This document shows, in pieces, positions 1-8,514 of a stretch of DNA of 35,581 nt (position 1 is its first letter; every line of letters begins with the position of its first letter). Source of the DNA: a virus. The stretch covers positions 1 through 35,581 of the IMG/VR virus record IMGVR_UViG_3300043015_002888; one strand, written 5' to 3'. A model generated the notes under the pieces. The model worked only from the letters and a program-made list of their open reading frames with translations. It had not been told where the DNA came from and did no database searches. Position numbers and translations under genes: made by a program.

Positions 1-112
1 GCCAAGATACGGTGAATAAATCACGGTGCAGCATAGTTCTCTGGCCAAGCGATACTATATTATCAAACGGTATTTTTGTAAAGTCGTATTCCGACCAATT
101 TAATTCAGTCAT
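1..112 (-). CDS. N-terminal fragment of a probable radical SAM protein (runs off the left edge)
   Basis: An ATG at 112 opens a frame that stays open to the window edge, giving 37 residues that begin MTELNWSEYDFTKI and end RDLFTVSW. The start overlaps the stop of the SGNH gene by 8 bases, as is usual in this operon. The last residues, LFTVSW, resemble the stretch just before the cysteine motif in the radical SAM protein at 6399-7526 (NIFQIIWDLGRRC), so the next residues would be expected to hold a CxxxCxxC cluster. The cysteines lie outside the window, so the family call is inference. What is seen is a coupled start and a partial ORF. Confidence 0.5.
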   Translation of the reverse strand, partial: MTELNWSEYDFTKIPFDNIVSLGQRTMLHRDLFTVSW

Positions 113-1028
113 ATACAAAATCGTTATATTTATATTCTACTTCTGCATCCATTGGTATCTCAATATTTTCATCTGGTTCATTAGGATAACTAGAAAAAAA
201 TTTAAATATAACATCGTTTCCTTCTTGATTTGGGTGGCAGCATGGCAAAAGATATTTTTCTGGATCAGTTTTCATATAGTCTATCATGGGTTTTGTATCT
301 GTAATATTTTTTCCGGCAATTACGTTTGTAATTTCTTTAGCCTTATTATACCAATATAAACCCAGATAATCTAAGTCTTCTTTATGCAAACTACCTACAT
401 AATCATGTAAATCTAGTTTTGTTTTTTCATCATTTGTTAATTCTAGGGTATTGGGTATATGTGAAACTGTAGGTAATGCTTTACCATGTATAATAGAAAT
501 ATTATTACGTTTACATAAATCATTTATTAAATACATGTTTCTATAACTATCTTCGATAATATCATTAAAGAATAATACGGTTTTGTTCGGCTGTTTATAG
601 TCTATTATTTTTTTCCTATAAAAGTGTCGCAACTCAGCTCCAACACGATAATTTTCAATATGATATTCTTTACCATCATCAATTAATTGTTCTAAGTGCT
701 CTATACTTGGAACAATTAAATCAATCATAGCCCTAGATTGATTATTCCATGGATTTAGCCTTCTACCTTCTGACCACAATATCATAACAATACAATTATC
801 ATAATAATCAGCATGTAGATAGTGTTTATAAATCGCATCCATTGTTTGATTTGCAATAAATCCATTTGATGCTCCACCTTGGCCAGCATTAACTACATCA
901 CAATCAAAATGTTTTGCAACTTTATAAGGCCAAAGTTGAATATTTTTTATTTGGTACCAATGAGAACCAGCAATATCTGTCCAGCTATCACCACCGACTA
1001 TTAATAATGTTTTAGAAGACTTTGACAT
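105..1028 (-). CDS. SGNH/GDSL-type hydrolase
   Basis: A 307-residue protein. Near the N-terminus, LLIVGGDSWTD carries the GDS block with candidate nucleophile Ser15, followed by NAGQGGASN (residues 47-55), which fits the conserved Gly and Asn blocks. Near the C-terminus CCHPNQEGN holds His265, the likely catalytic His. SGNH enzymes remove or transfer acyl and acetyl groups on glycans and small molecules; the substrate here is unknown. I chose the ATG at 1028 over a TTG at 1061: it gives the normal beginning for this fold and only a 17-base overlap with the carbamoyltransferase stop. It is coupled to the carbamoyltransferase upstream, so the two may act on the same product. No signal peptide is seen, which suggests a cytoplasmic role. 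Confidence 0.72.
   Translation of the reverse strand: MSKSSKTLLIVGGDSWTDIAGSHWYQIKNIQLWPYKVAKHFDCDVVNAGQGGASNGFIANQTMDAIYKHYLHADYYDNCIVMILWSEGRRLNPWNNQSRAMIDLIVPSIEHLEQLIDDGKEYHIENYRVGAELRHFYRKKIIDYKQPNKTVLFFNDIIEDSYRNMYLINDLCKRNNISIIHGKALPTVSHIPNTLELTNDEKTKLDLHDYVGSLHKEDLDYLGLYWYNKAKEITNVIAGKNITDTKPMIDYMKTDPEKYLLPCCHPNQEGNDVIFKFFSSYPNEPDENIEIPMDAEVEYKYNDFVYD
127..134 (-). promoter_or_regulatory. Possible late promoter element inside the SGNH gene
   Basis: The minus strand reads TATAAATA, the T4-type late promoter octamer, 15 bases upstream of the partial gene starting at 112. It lies in the coding sequence of the SGNH gene (codons for Glu-Tyr-Lys-Tyr), where such a string can arise from composition alone. 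It would leave a leader of only about 9 bases. Kept as a weak candidate. Confidence 0.22.
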
Positions 1029-2352
1029 TATACATATTCTCAAAGTGATAAGCGTCTTCAATAGTGTTAACCATTGGTTGCCCTTTAATATTTAAAGAAC
1101 TATTTAATAACATAGGGCATTTAGTTAACTCATACCATTCTTCTAAAATTTTTCGAAGAATTGAATCACAATCTTTTTTCACAACTTGAACTCTTGCAGT
1201 TCCATCGACATGTGTCACAGATTCATATGGATGTAAAGCCCTTGCAGTAAATTGCATATATTCATTAACTGGGCCATCAAAATACTCTTCTACATATTCT
1301 TCTAATATAGCCGGAGCAAACGGTCTAAACTGTTGTCTTTTTTTAATATTATTAACTAAAGTTTTTGTGTGGTTTAACATTGGATTAGCTAATAGAGACC
1401 GATTGCCTAAAGCTCTTGGCCCAAATTCTGCTTTACCGTTTGCAATTCCGCAAATAATATTTTTATTAATGTATTCTGCAATTTCCCTAGGATTAACTTC
1501 TTTCTTAATATTCGTACCTAAATACGGAGATTTCCAATTTATTTTTTTATCATATATTTTAGCAGCAGCTCCAAGTGCACTTCCGGCATCTCCAGGATTT
1601 GGCATAATCCACATATCTTTTATTTGATTTAAATTTCTGACTTTAGTGTTTGCTACACAGTTAAGCGCGCAACCTCCCATCAATATTAATTGATTATGAT
1701 TGCAATATGTTTTTACTAATTTAATTAACTCTTGTTCATACCAATATTGAATTGATGCAGCAATATCTTCTCTTTTTCCTTGTATTGGTCCAATGCCTTT
1801 ATGACAATTCGTTTCTAATAAATACGAAAAATCAATTGTCGGTTCTCCATATGCAGATAATCCCATAACAATATATTCTTCTTCCATTGGTTTAAACCCA
1901 AGCGAAGCAGTAACTGCAGAATACGCCAATCCTAATGATTGCGGGTATTCATGAATAATTGTTTTTTCCCATATACCATTTTGAACATCGTATAAAACTG
2001 TTGCTTGATTTTCTCCAATAGCATCGACAACTAGTATATTGCAATAATCAAAACTACTAGTAGAATATCCAGCCCACGCGTGGGCATCATGGTGATTCAC
2101 CTCAGCATCAACTCTTATGTTTTCTTTTAATGGAGATTGACCTGCAGTTTTTCTTCTTGCATGAACATTAGATTTTATCTCGTGACCAACTACTATATCA
2201 GCTTTTGGTAATAAATCTGGATTTAACCATTTTTCATTTTTAACTTTAGAATGCCGTTCGGCATGATGAGCTTCAATAATATTACCATCTTCAATAAGAC
2301 ACCATGCAGCATCATGTGATCCTTCAGAAATTCCTAATATTCTCATTGCCAT
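1012..2352 (-). CDS. NodU/CmcH-family carbamoyltransferase (compact)
   Basis: A 446-residue carbamoyltransferase. The N-terminal Kae1-like ATPase-type domain begins RILGISEGSHDAAWCLI and contains NHHDAHA at residues 86-92, the metal/adenylate-binding histidine motif of NodU, CmcH and TobZ. The C-terminal domain has the conserved FGPRALGNRS segment. The family transfers a carbamoyl group from carbamoyl phosphate, through carbamoyl-AMP, to a hydroxyl of a sugar, antibiotic or, in some phages, a modified base. NodU and TobZ are about 560-570 residues, so this one is short. It overlaps the upstream radical SAM gene by 10 bases; a second ATG at 2346 would give an ATGA overlap. An AGGG lies 4 bases before the first ATG and 10 before the second, so the start is open by two codons. 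The acceptor is not known. Confidence 0.88.
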   Translation of the reverse strand: MAMRILGISEGSHDAAWCLIEDGNIIEAHHAERHSKVKNEKWLNPDLLPKADIVVGHEIKSNVHARRKTAGQSPLKENIRVDAEVNHHDAHAWAGYSTSSFDYCNILVVDAIGENQATVLYDVQNGIWEKTIIHEYPQSLGLAYSAVTASLGFKPMEEEYIVMGLSAYGEPTIDFSYLLETNCHKGIGPIQGKREDIAASIQYWYEQELIKLVKTYCNHNQLILMGGCALNCVANTKVRNLNQIKDMWIMPNPGDAGSALGAAAKIYDKKINWKSPYLGTNIKKEVNPREIAEYINKNIICGIANGKAEFGPRALGNRSLLANPMLNHTKTLVNNIKKRQQFRPFAPAILEEYVEEYFDGPVNEYMQFTARALHPYESVTHVDGTARVQVVKKDCDSILRKILEEWYELTKCPMLLNSSLNIKGQPMVNTIEDAYHFENMYNVKVF

Positions 2353-3410
2353 TGTGCCCTAAAAGGATCAAATCCAACATTACATTTTAATCCGCATGTT
2401 TTCATTCGACCATTCTTAATACCTTCTATGTTCCATCTTTTTTCAATATCATTAAAGAAAGATCCATTTAATATATCTTGAATTGGTGTTTGAAGCGCAT
2501 TAATAGTTTTCACTCCTCCATTCTCCTCTATTACTTTATATTCCTGGCTATCTTCTATTTCTCTCCACCATTTATATAATTGACCGTGTATCCAACAACA
2601 AGGCATAACATGGCCTTCAGCTGAAATATAAATTTCTTTTTTCTTTACACATTTTGGTTCAATTTCTGCAACTTCAATAAAATTATCCATTGACCCATAT
2701 TTTTCAACTATTTTATCGTAATCACCCATTGCTTTATTTTTATATTTAGGATCTGACGGCTGGGATAATAAAGCAGTTTCTTCACCTTTACGATTTACTG
2801 CTTGGTGGTTTTCTCTTTTTTCTAATGAATATGTATTAATATATCTACCAGACTTTTTAACTACAAAATCTTTAACACCGATTAGTTGTGCAAATTGCTG
2901 TGCTTCTTCTACTTGATGTTCGTTATAGTTAAAAACTAAGAATGTCCATTTTGCATGTCCTCCGGCATCAGTAAATGCTTGGAGATTATTTTCAACTATT
3001 TTCCATTGAACTCCTTGGCGATATAAATGATTTGTATCTTCTAAACCATCAATTGAAAACTCAACATAATCTACAACCTTTGCTAATTGTTCCCACCATT
3101 CAGGCTTCCTAGCACCACCATTTGTAATAAGAGATAATTTAATTTTAGAATTCATTTCTCTAAAATATTGCATAATCTCGAGTGTATCTGGAGCAAGTAT
3201 AGGATCTCCATGATTGCCGCACATAAAAATATGCTTTAGTTGTTTTACAAACTCTGGTGGAAATATTGTCTTACATTGTTCAAGCGAAACAGAATGACCA
3301 TTTAAATGTTGATTAACTTCACCGCCATTTTTATTTCTATCACACATCGGGCAAGATGCTTGGCATAATTGTGTAGGTTCAAAATGTACTCTTTCAACTT
3401 CGTATATCAT
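2343..3410 (-). CDS. Radical SAM/SPASM-type protein (paralogue A1)
   Basis: A 355-residue radical SAM enzyme. The [4Fe-4S] motif is Cys16-x3-Cys20-x2-Cys23 (LCQASCPMC). The GNHGDPILAP segment and the SLITNGG strand fit the SAM-binding barrel. The C-terminal third has further cysteines (CVKKKEIY, GHVMPCCW and CGLKCN) in the arrangement of a SPASM/twitch auxiliary cluster domain. It is one of three paralogues in this operon, with 3407-4519 and 7513-8514, which share an FxIDGLEDTxHxYR stretch followed by AFxDAGGxAxW. SPASM members usually act on peptides but some act on sugars or other small molecules; the substrate is unknown. It has ATGA overlaps with both neighbours, so its translation is coupled. 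Confidence 0.87.
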   Translation of the reverse strand: MIYEVERVHFEPTQLCQASCPMCDRNKNGGEVNQHLNGHSVSLEQCKTIFPPEFVKQLKHIFMCGNHGDPILAPDTLEIMQYFREMNSKIKLSLITNGGARKPEWWEQLAKVVDYVEFSIDGLEDTNHLYRQGVQWKIVENNLQAFTDAGGHAKWTFLVFNYNEHQVEEAQQFAQLIGVKDFVVKKSGRYINTYSLEKRENHQAVNRKGEETALLSQPSDPKYKNKAMGDYDKIVEKYGSMDNFIEVAEIEPKCVKKKEIYISAEGHVMPCCWIHGQLYKWWREIEDSQEYKVIEENGGVKTINALQTPIQDILNGSFFNDIEKRWNIEGIKNGRMKTCGLKCNVGFDPFRAQWQ

Positions 3411-4519
3411 ATTGCTTCAAATTGTATATTATTTAACTTTGCACATTTTTCAGTACATTTTTTTAGCTTTGGATTAATTACATCGTAATAGCTATTTGTT
3501 AAACTATCTGGTAAGTCATGTATAAAATATTGATGATTCATAATATTATAAATTGAATGATAGTTTAAATTATTCCAGTCTTTTTCGTATAAAGCTTCAG
3601 ATCCATAATATCTTTTCCATTTATTAGCGTCATCATGTTCATAATTATTATTATCTTTAAAATAATGTACGCGAGCTTCAATATGACAACACCTCCAAAC
3701 CGTTCCATCGTGGCTAATTTGAACTCTTTTATATTTTTCCCATTGGCACGATATCGGTAACGAATCTTTTATTTCTTCATGCGCTTTATCTGTAGTTATA
3801 ATATTATTAGTATCAAAATAAGATTTTATTATTTGTTTAATCTGATTTAATTTATATAAATCATGATTATTTTCATCGTATAAGTTTGATTTTTTATTTT
3901 CTTTACCGACTAATTCTGATATTACCGCATCTAATGCGGGTTTCCAATAGCGAGAAGTTTTATTTCTTTTAAAAGCAGCAAATCCGTATTCATTTGCTAA
4001 TTCCCTTGCTCTATTTTCGTATATCGCATTCCATTCAAAAGGAATCATTTTCCAAATTGCAATTCCGCCTTCATCGATAAAAGCTTTAGCATTGATTAAT
4101 ATTTTATCAAAACTAGTATTTACTCTATAGCGTGAGTGCGTTTCGTTATCTATTCCATCTATGCCAAATACAACGAAACTCTTATCAAATTTTGATAATA
4201 TTTTAGCTAACTGCTTCCACCAATCCGGATTTCGGTATGAACCATTTGTGCTAATCATAAGTTGAATATTCGGACATAAACTAGCAGTTATTTCCATCAT
4301 TTCTAAAAAATGTGGATGCATTAAACTATCACCATAATTACCGTTAAAAGAAATTAATTTCAATGTATTTTTTAAATCACTAATTAATTTTTCATAGACA
4401 CCAATATTTAAATTACAGTTTTTAGGTATATTTGTTATTTTATACGAAGGATCCCTTAAACAACCTGGGCATGCAGCATTACAATTACTAGTTGTTTCAA
4501 TTTGTAATTCCTCTAACAT
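3407..4519 (-). CDS. Radical SAM/SPASM-type protein (paralogue A2)
   Basis: A 370-residue radical SAM enzyme. The cluster motif is Cys13-x3-Cys17-x2-Cys20 in TTSNCNAACPGC. It shares with its paralogues the FNGNYGDSLMHP segment, MISTNGS, FGIDGIDNETHSRYR and the FIDEGGIAIWKMIPFEWN stretch. The C-terminal part has SCQWEKYKRV, VWRCCHIE and CTEKCAKL, again SPASM-like auxiliary cysteines. It carries an insertion of roughly 40 residues, rich in Asn, Lys and Asp, around residues 200-245 that the other two lack, so it may have diverged in substrate. The start overlaps the stop of the PP-loop gene upstream by one base (TAATG). Confidence 0.86.
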   Translation of the reverse strand: MLEELQIETTSNCNAACPGCLRDPSYKITNIPKNCNLNIGVYEKLISDLKNTLKLISFNGNYGDSLMHPHFLEMMEITASLCPNIQLMISTNGSYRNPDWWKQLAKILSKFDKSFVVFGIDGIDNETHSRYRVNTSFDKILINAKAFIDEGGIAIWKMIPFEWNAIYENRARELANEYGFAAFKRNKTSRYWKPALDAVISELVGKENKKSNLYDENNHDLYKLNQIKQIIKSYFDTNNIITTDKAHEEIKDSLPISCQWEKYKRVQISHDGTVWRCCHIEARVHYFKDNNNYEHDDANKWKRYYGSEALYEKDWNNLNYHSIYNIMNHQYFIHDLPDSLTNSYYDVINPKLKKCTEKCAKLNNIQFEAI

Positions 4520-5220
4520 TAGTCTAAAGATCCAAATCCGTATATACGCTCTTTACACCACCAGCATTTTCCACATTGTTTTTGAAAATTATCGGTTGAG
4601 CTCGGACCACCTTCACATGACCTTGTTAATGGAAATAGTGTGTTTCTCACGTTAAGTAAGTCATAAAGTTCGGCAATTTTCTTTTTATCATGATACGTAA
4701 ATGGATATGATTTCCAAGTAAAATGCCTGGTTTTACCTTGTTGAAAATAAAATTCATTTGTTTTATCAGCATCCTGGTCTCTAGCCCTATCTCTTTTTTC
4801 CCATATACTTCTGTTTTCTATTGGATCCCATCCCCAATCAACGTCTGATTCTAATGGATTTGCGGTGACGCCTCCAAATATAATTTCAAACCATCCTTTA
4901 TATTCTTCAGTTTTTTCTACCCAAGCCTGAGAAGTAACATAAGTTTCTTTTGTACATGGTACTTCTATTAAAGGTCGGATATCGATATCTGAATACTTAT
5001 TTCTAGTAAACTCTAATACTTTTTTTACGTGCACTGGATTCCAAGGTTTTACATCCATATTAACCGTTAAAGGCTGAATGTAAGATTCTCCTGGTATTCT
5101 TTCTGCGCGAATCGTTTCACATAATAATTGTAATAAAATTGCGCTATCTGCACCACCAGAAATACGCAATCCTATTTTATTAAAATTTTGTATATTAATA
5201 TCAATATCTGCAAATTTCAT
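4519..5220 (-). CDS. QueC-like PP-loop ATPase (copy 1)
   Basis: A 233-residue N-type ATP pyrophosphatase. The PP-loop SGGADSA (residues 21-27) follows the first strand, IGLRI. The C-terminus has Cys202 and Cys216-x2-Cys219-x2-Cys222 (CGKCWWCKER), the four-cysteine zinc site seen in QueC, 7-cyano-7-deazaguanine synthase. Enzymes of this fold activate a carboxylate or amide through an adenylate. It is a close relative of 9035-9736: same length, three cysteines at identical positions, and a shared LFPLTRSCE block. An AAGGA lies 7 bases before the ATG. It overlaps the twitch radical SAM gene upstream by 20 bases. No other queuosine-pathway gene is in the window, so the substrate may differ from that of QueC. 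Confidence 0.82.
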   Translation of the reverse strand: MKFADIDINIQNFNKIGLRISGGADSAILLQLLCETIRAERIPGESYIQPLTVNMDVKPWNPVHVKKVLEFTRNKYSDIDIRPLIEVPCTKETYVTSQAWVEKTEEYKGWFEIIFGGVTANPLESDVDWGWDPIENRSIWEKRDRARDQDADKTNEFYFQQGKTRHFTWKSYPFTYHDKKKIAELYDLLNVRNTLFPLTRSCEGGPSSTDNFQKQCGKCWWCKERIYGFGSLD

Positions 5221-6406
5221 TTTTATTCCTTATAGAGTCTAAAAACTCAACAAACCTATAATCTAGACAATGATAATCTTGGTTTCTTTGTTTATCAAGT
5301 ATTAATGTAGTTTCTAATAATTCGTTATGCTTAGTTTTACTTTCTTCATGTTCTAACATTAAATAATCAATTAAATCTTCTCTAACTTGATGGTCATACC
5401 AACTTTTATCACATTTAGTAACGATTTCATATGCTGCAGATTTAAGTAGATCGCCCGGTAAATATTTTACATTTAATTCACTTCCATCAGGTTTTAATTG
5501 GTAATCAACCGAAAAGAAAAGTTTCGATCTAATTGACCAATGATACATGTTGACAATATCATATAAATTATATGGCTGTAGTATTGCTGAAACTCTTGGC
5601 TGAGTAAATACCTTAGGATATACTTTAATAAATTCTTTAAGATTATCTATCGATTTATTAAACAAATCCCAGCTACTACCCCATCGTATATAATCATATA
5701 CTTCTTTTGTTCCATCCATACTAATATTAAAATCTACTCTTCTAAATTTAGATAACTTATTTAATAACGGCTTATTAAATTTAGTAGCATTAGTTGTTAA
5801 CATAATTTGTAAATTTTTATTAAATTCATTTTCAATACACCAATCAATAATGTCTAAAAATGCCCTAGATGCAAATGGTTCACCGCCTGTTACCTTTAAT
5901 ACTTCGAGACCATTTTCAATTGCATTTTTTACAAATTCTTTTTTTTCTATTTCTCGAGAATCTTCAATATACAACGGTCTATTTCTTAAAAAATGAGGCT
6001 TTTCATTTTTAGGTTTGTTTTTAAATATATCTTCTATTTTTGATGAGTCGGAGGGATGACACATTCTACATGCTAAATTACACTTCGTAGAAAATTTAAT
6101 ATCAATATATTTTAAGTGAGGTATATCGTAATTGGTTTCTGGTATTGCTGTTTTACCTAGGGTTGTTTGTCTAGGCGATTTAAGTCCTTCGGCTTCTTTC
6201 CATTTACAAACTTGACATATTTTTGGCCATTCATCATTTAATAATTGATTCCGCATTTCTTTATATACTTCTGATTCTAAACCTTCAATAAAATCAGATT
6301 TGCGCCATGTCATTTTATCATGTTCTAAATAACTCATACAACAAGGCTGTACAGTAGAACATGTATTAATAGTCATATGTACCCAAGGTAAAGGACACTT
6401 AATCAT
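5201..6406 (-). CDS. Twitch-domain radical SAM protein (copy 1)
   Basis: A 401-residue protein with an N-terminal cysteine-rich section (CPLPWVHMTIN with Cys4, then Cys16, CC at 22-23 and CQVC at 64-67) that resembles a twitch/SPASM auxiliary cluster placed before the barrel. The radical SAM motif follows at Cys109-x3-Cys113-x2-Cys116 (KCNLACRMCHPSDSS), with KVTGGEPF and LTTNATKF as the next barrel elements. NCBI-style annotation of marine phages has a class of twitch-domain radical SAM proteins with this layout. It pairs with the QueC-like gene downstream; the same pair occurs at 9035-11142. It overlaps the upstream gene by 8 bases. The substrate is unknown. Confidence 0.86.
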   Translation of the reverse strand: MIKCPLPWVHMTINTCSTVQPCCMSYLEHDKMTWRKSDFIEGLESEVYKEMRNQLLNDEWPKICQVCKWKEAEGLKSPRQTTLGKTAIPETNYDIPHLKYIDIKFSTKCNLACRMCHPSDSSKIEDIFKNKPKNEKPHFLRNRPLYIEDSREIEKKEFVKNAIENGLEVLKVTGGEPFASRAFLDIIDWCIENEFNKNLQIMLTTNATKFNKPLLNKLSKFRRVDFNISMDGTKEVYDYIRWGSSWDLFNKSIDNLKEFIKVYPKVFTQPRVSAILQPYNLYDIVNMYHWSIRSKLFFSVDYQLKPDGSELNVKYLPGDLLKSAAYEIVTKCDKSWYDHQVREDLIDYLMLEHEESKTKHNELLETTLILDKQRNQDYHCLDYRFVEFLDSIRNKNEICRY

Positions 6407-7526
6407 TTTTTTCTTTTACTGGAGTTCCCAGACCTATATCGATTGCACGCATTGTGGTTTGTATTGGGTTAAATTTAGTATAATGTTCATTATGATCGGT
6501 TTCGATTAGTTTAATATATTGGGTTTTATCTGACAATATGTTATTTAATGTAGAAAAATCTTGGGCTTTATCTACACACATACCGCATCCACAGAATTTT
6601 TTTGGGCATTTAATAACTGGAAATGTTTTATTAGTATACATTTGTTCTAAATAATCGATCATTTTTCCAGTATCATCTAAATTTCCTATAGGTCCAACAT
6701 CGTTCATATGATTTACTTGGCATGTTTGATGAATAAAAACATCTCTACTTTCTTGGCTAATACATAAAAAATACCAATTTACTGCACATGACCACCCATT
6801 AAAATTAGTATCTTCTAAAAAATAAGTTTCACCGCTAGGATGTTTAAACATTCTCTTACCGCAACATGCTCTACCGTTCCTTGCGTCTTTCACACCAAAA
6901 AAATCTGCAAACCATTGTTCTTGCTCTTCGGTATAGATATGTGTATAACCATTTCGGATTGACCATTCAGATCCACCATCATCACCGATTCTTCTAGGAA
7001 TGTATTTAATTCCTTCATCTTCTAGCATTTTACAAATATCGATACAATGATCAAAATAATCTTTGTGAAACATTACGTTTACTTTCCAACGTAATTGTTT
7101 TATAGTTGGAATAACTAAATCGTCGCCACCTTCTGGATGATATGATATCGTTCCTCCATCACAAATTTTCTGTGCTAAATTCCGTTGCCTTTTGCCAAAA
7201 GCACCGTTAGTCGTCATATTAAATTTAAACTTTTTCCCATAAGTTTTTTTAACATATTCACCAAATTTCCAAAAGTCCGGATGTACTGTTGGTTCACCAC
7301 CAGTAAATGAAATATATCTTTGATACTTAAAATCATCTTTACGAAATGATTCATATATGTCAATATACTCATCAATAAATTCTATAGTCTCTACAAATTC
7401 GTCAAATTGAACTAGTCTAGAATGTTTATTATTTCTGTGAGGTGGGCAATACGAGCAAGCATAGGTGCACCTTCTACCTAAATCCCATATGATTTGAAAT
7501 ATATTTCTTTGATCATTTACATACAT
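6399..7526 (-). CDS. Radical SAM protein of a third type
   Basis: A 375-residue radical SAM enzyme with Cys20-x3-Cys24-x2-Cys27 in DLGRRCTYACSYCPPHRNNK. Barrel features include SFTGGEPTVHPDF, NMTTNGAFG and a GTISYHPEGGDD segment. Towards the C-terminus it has a cysteine set (CQVNHM, and CPKKFCGCGMC) that could hold an extra cluster. It differs from the three SPASM paralogues and the two twitch proteins, and its N-terminal approach to the cysteines is like that of the partial gene at the left edge. It overlaps the upstream gene by 14 bases. The function is not recognisable beyond the superfamily. Confidence 0.84.
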   Translation of the reverse strand: MYVNDQRNIFQIIWDLGRRCTYACSYCPPHRNNKHSRLVQFDEFVETIEFIDEYIDIYESFRKDDFKYQRYISFTGGEPTVHPDFWKFGEYVKKTYGKKFKFNMTTNGAFGKRQRNLAQKICDGGTISYHPEGGDDLVIPTIKQLRWKVNVMFHKDYFDHCIDICKMLEDEGIKYIPRRIGDDGGSEWSIRNGYTHIYTEEQEQWFADFFGVKDARNGRACCGKRMFKHPSGETYFLEDTNFNGWSCAVNWYFLCISQESRDVFIHQTCQVNHMNDVGPIGNLDDTGKMIDYLEQMYTNKTFPVIKCPKKFCGCGMCVDKAQDFSTLNNILSDKTQYIKLIETDHNEHYTKFNPIQTTMRAIDIGLGTPVKEKND

Positions 7527-8514
7527 TATTTTTTACTTTTTCCATATCATATTTGTTAGGATTATATCTATTTTCAAATTCATCACGGATATTGTGTTTA
7601 CATTTTTGTGCGCATTCAGGTAAAGGGTTATCAGTTTCCCATTTATCGATAATACTAGTCCATAAATCACCTTCAATTACTTCTTCAACCGAATTGTAGT
7701 ATAAACTAATTCCCAACTCGCCTTCGCACTCATCTAAAAGTCTTCTATAATCAGAACGAGTGTTTCTATCAGCAATGTACCTCATAGTAGGACCATTAAC
7801 ATAACAACAAGGCACAAGCATTCCCATATGATTTACAAATATTCTTTCCTGATGGCCGTATTTACATTTAATAACAGATTGTGTAGTTTTTTCAGTTCTA
7901 TCCGTGTTTATAATTTTATTTGGGTCTTTATAAGTATTTCGGGTCGATCTAATAATTTTAAATTTACTAAATCCTAATTCTATCGATAATTGTTCTGCTT
8001 TTTCTAATTGATGTTTATTATGTTCAAATTCAATGAATTGCCAATTAGCAATTCCTCCAGCATCCATAAAAGCTTTTGCGTTATTGATTACTTTTTTATA
8101 ACTAGATCCTTCTCTATATATGTGATGGGTATCTTCTAATCCATCAATTCCAAAGGTGATAGCGTGTGTTGTATCTTTCAATTTTTCACCAAGTTGTGTC
8201 CACCATTTTGTAGTTCTTAGCGACCCATTTGTTGCAACATTAATATGGCAATTCCATGTTTTAAAATAATCAATAATTTTAAAAAAATCTGGATGAGTAC
8301 AAGGTTCGTCAACAGATCCACAAAAATTAATAATCCGCATACTAGGAAAATCTTCTTTTTTAAATCTTTCTACAATTAACTCATATGGAAGAATATCTTT
8401 ATTTAAAACTCTTGGTGCGGATTCATTAGTTTCTCTCCAACATCCATTGCATTTAATATTGCAAAAACTAGTGAGTTCAAAATCAATCCATTCTATATCA
8501 TTTATTTTCCACAC
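7513..8514 (-). CDS. Radical SAM/SPASM-type protein (paralogue A3), GTG start
   Basis: A 333-residue radical SAM enzyme with Cys18-x3-Cys22-x2-Cys25 (SFCNIKCNGCWRE). It shares with 2343-3410 and 3407-4519 the segments INFCGSVDEPCTHPDF, NVATNGSLR, FGIDGLEDTHHIYREG and AFMDAGGIANWQFIEFEHN. C-terminal cysteines (KCKYGHQE, LVPCCYVN and CAQKCKHN) indicate an auxiliary cluster domain. The start is a GTG at 8514: there is no nearby in-frame ATG, and a GGAG sits 8 bases upstream inside the end of the kinase-like gene, which supports it. It overlaps that gene by 13 bases. Confidence 0.85.
   Translation of the reverse strand: MWKINDIEWIDFELTSFCNIKCNGCWRETNESAPRVLNKDILPYELIVERFKKEDFPSMRIINFCGSVDEPCTHPDFFKIIDYFKTWNCHINVATNGSLRTTKWWTQLGEKLKDTTHAITFGIDGLEDTHHIYREGSSYKKVINNAKAFMDAGGIANWQFIEFEHNKHQLEKAEQLSIELGFSKFKIIRSTRNTYKDPNKIINTDRTEKTTQSVIKCKYGHQERIFVNHMGMLVPCCYVNGPTMRYIADRNTRSDYRRLLDECEGELGISLYYNSVEEVIEGDLWTSIIDKWETDNPLPECAQKCKHNIRDEFENRYNPNKYDMEKVKNNVCK

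Noticed and set aside
12-359. Plus-strand ORF of 115 residues
   Set aside because: Antisense to the SGNH gene and the left-edge gene; low-complexity Phe/Ile-rich shadow.
1029-1061. TTG start for the SGNH hydrolase
   Set aside because: It would add an 11-residue tail and a 50-base overlap; the ATG at 1028 fits the fold start.
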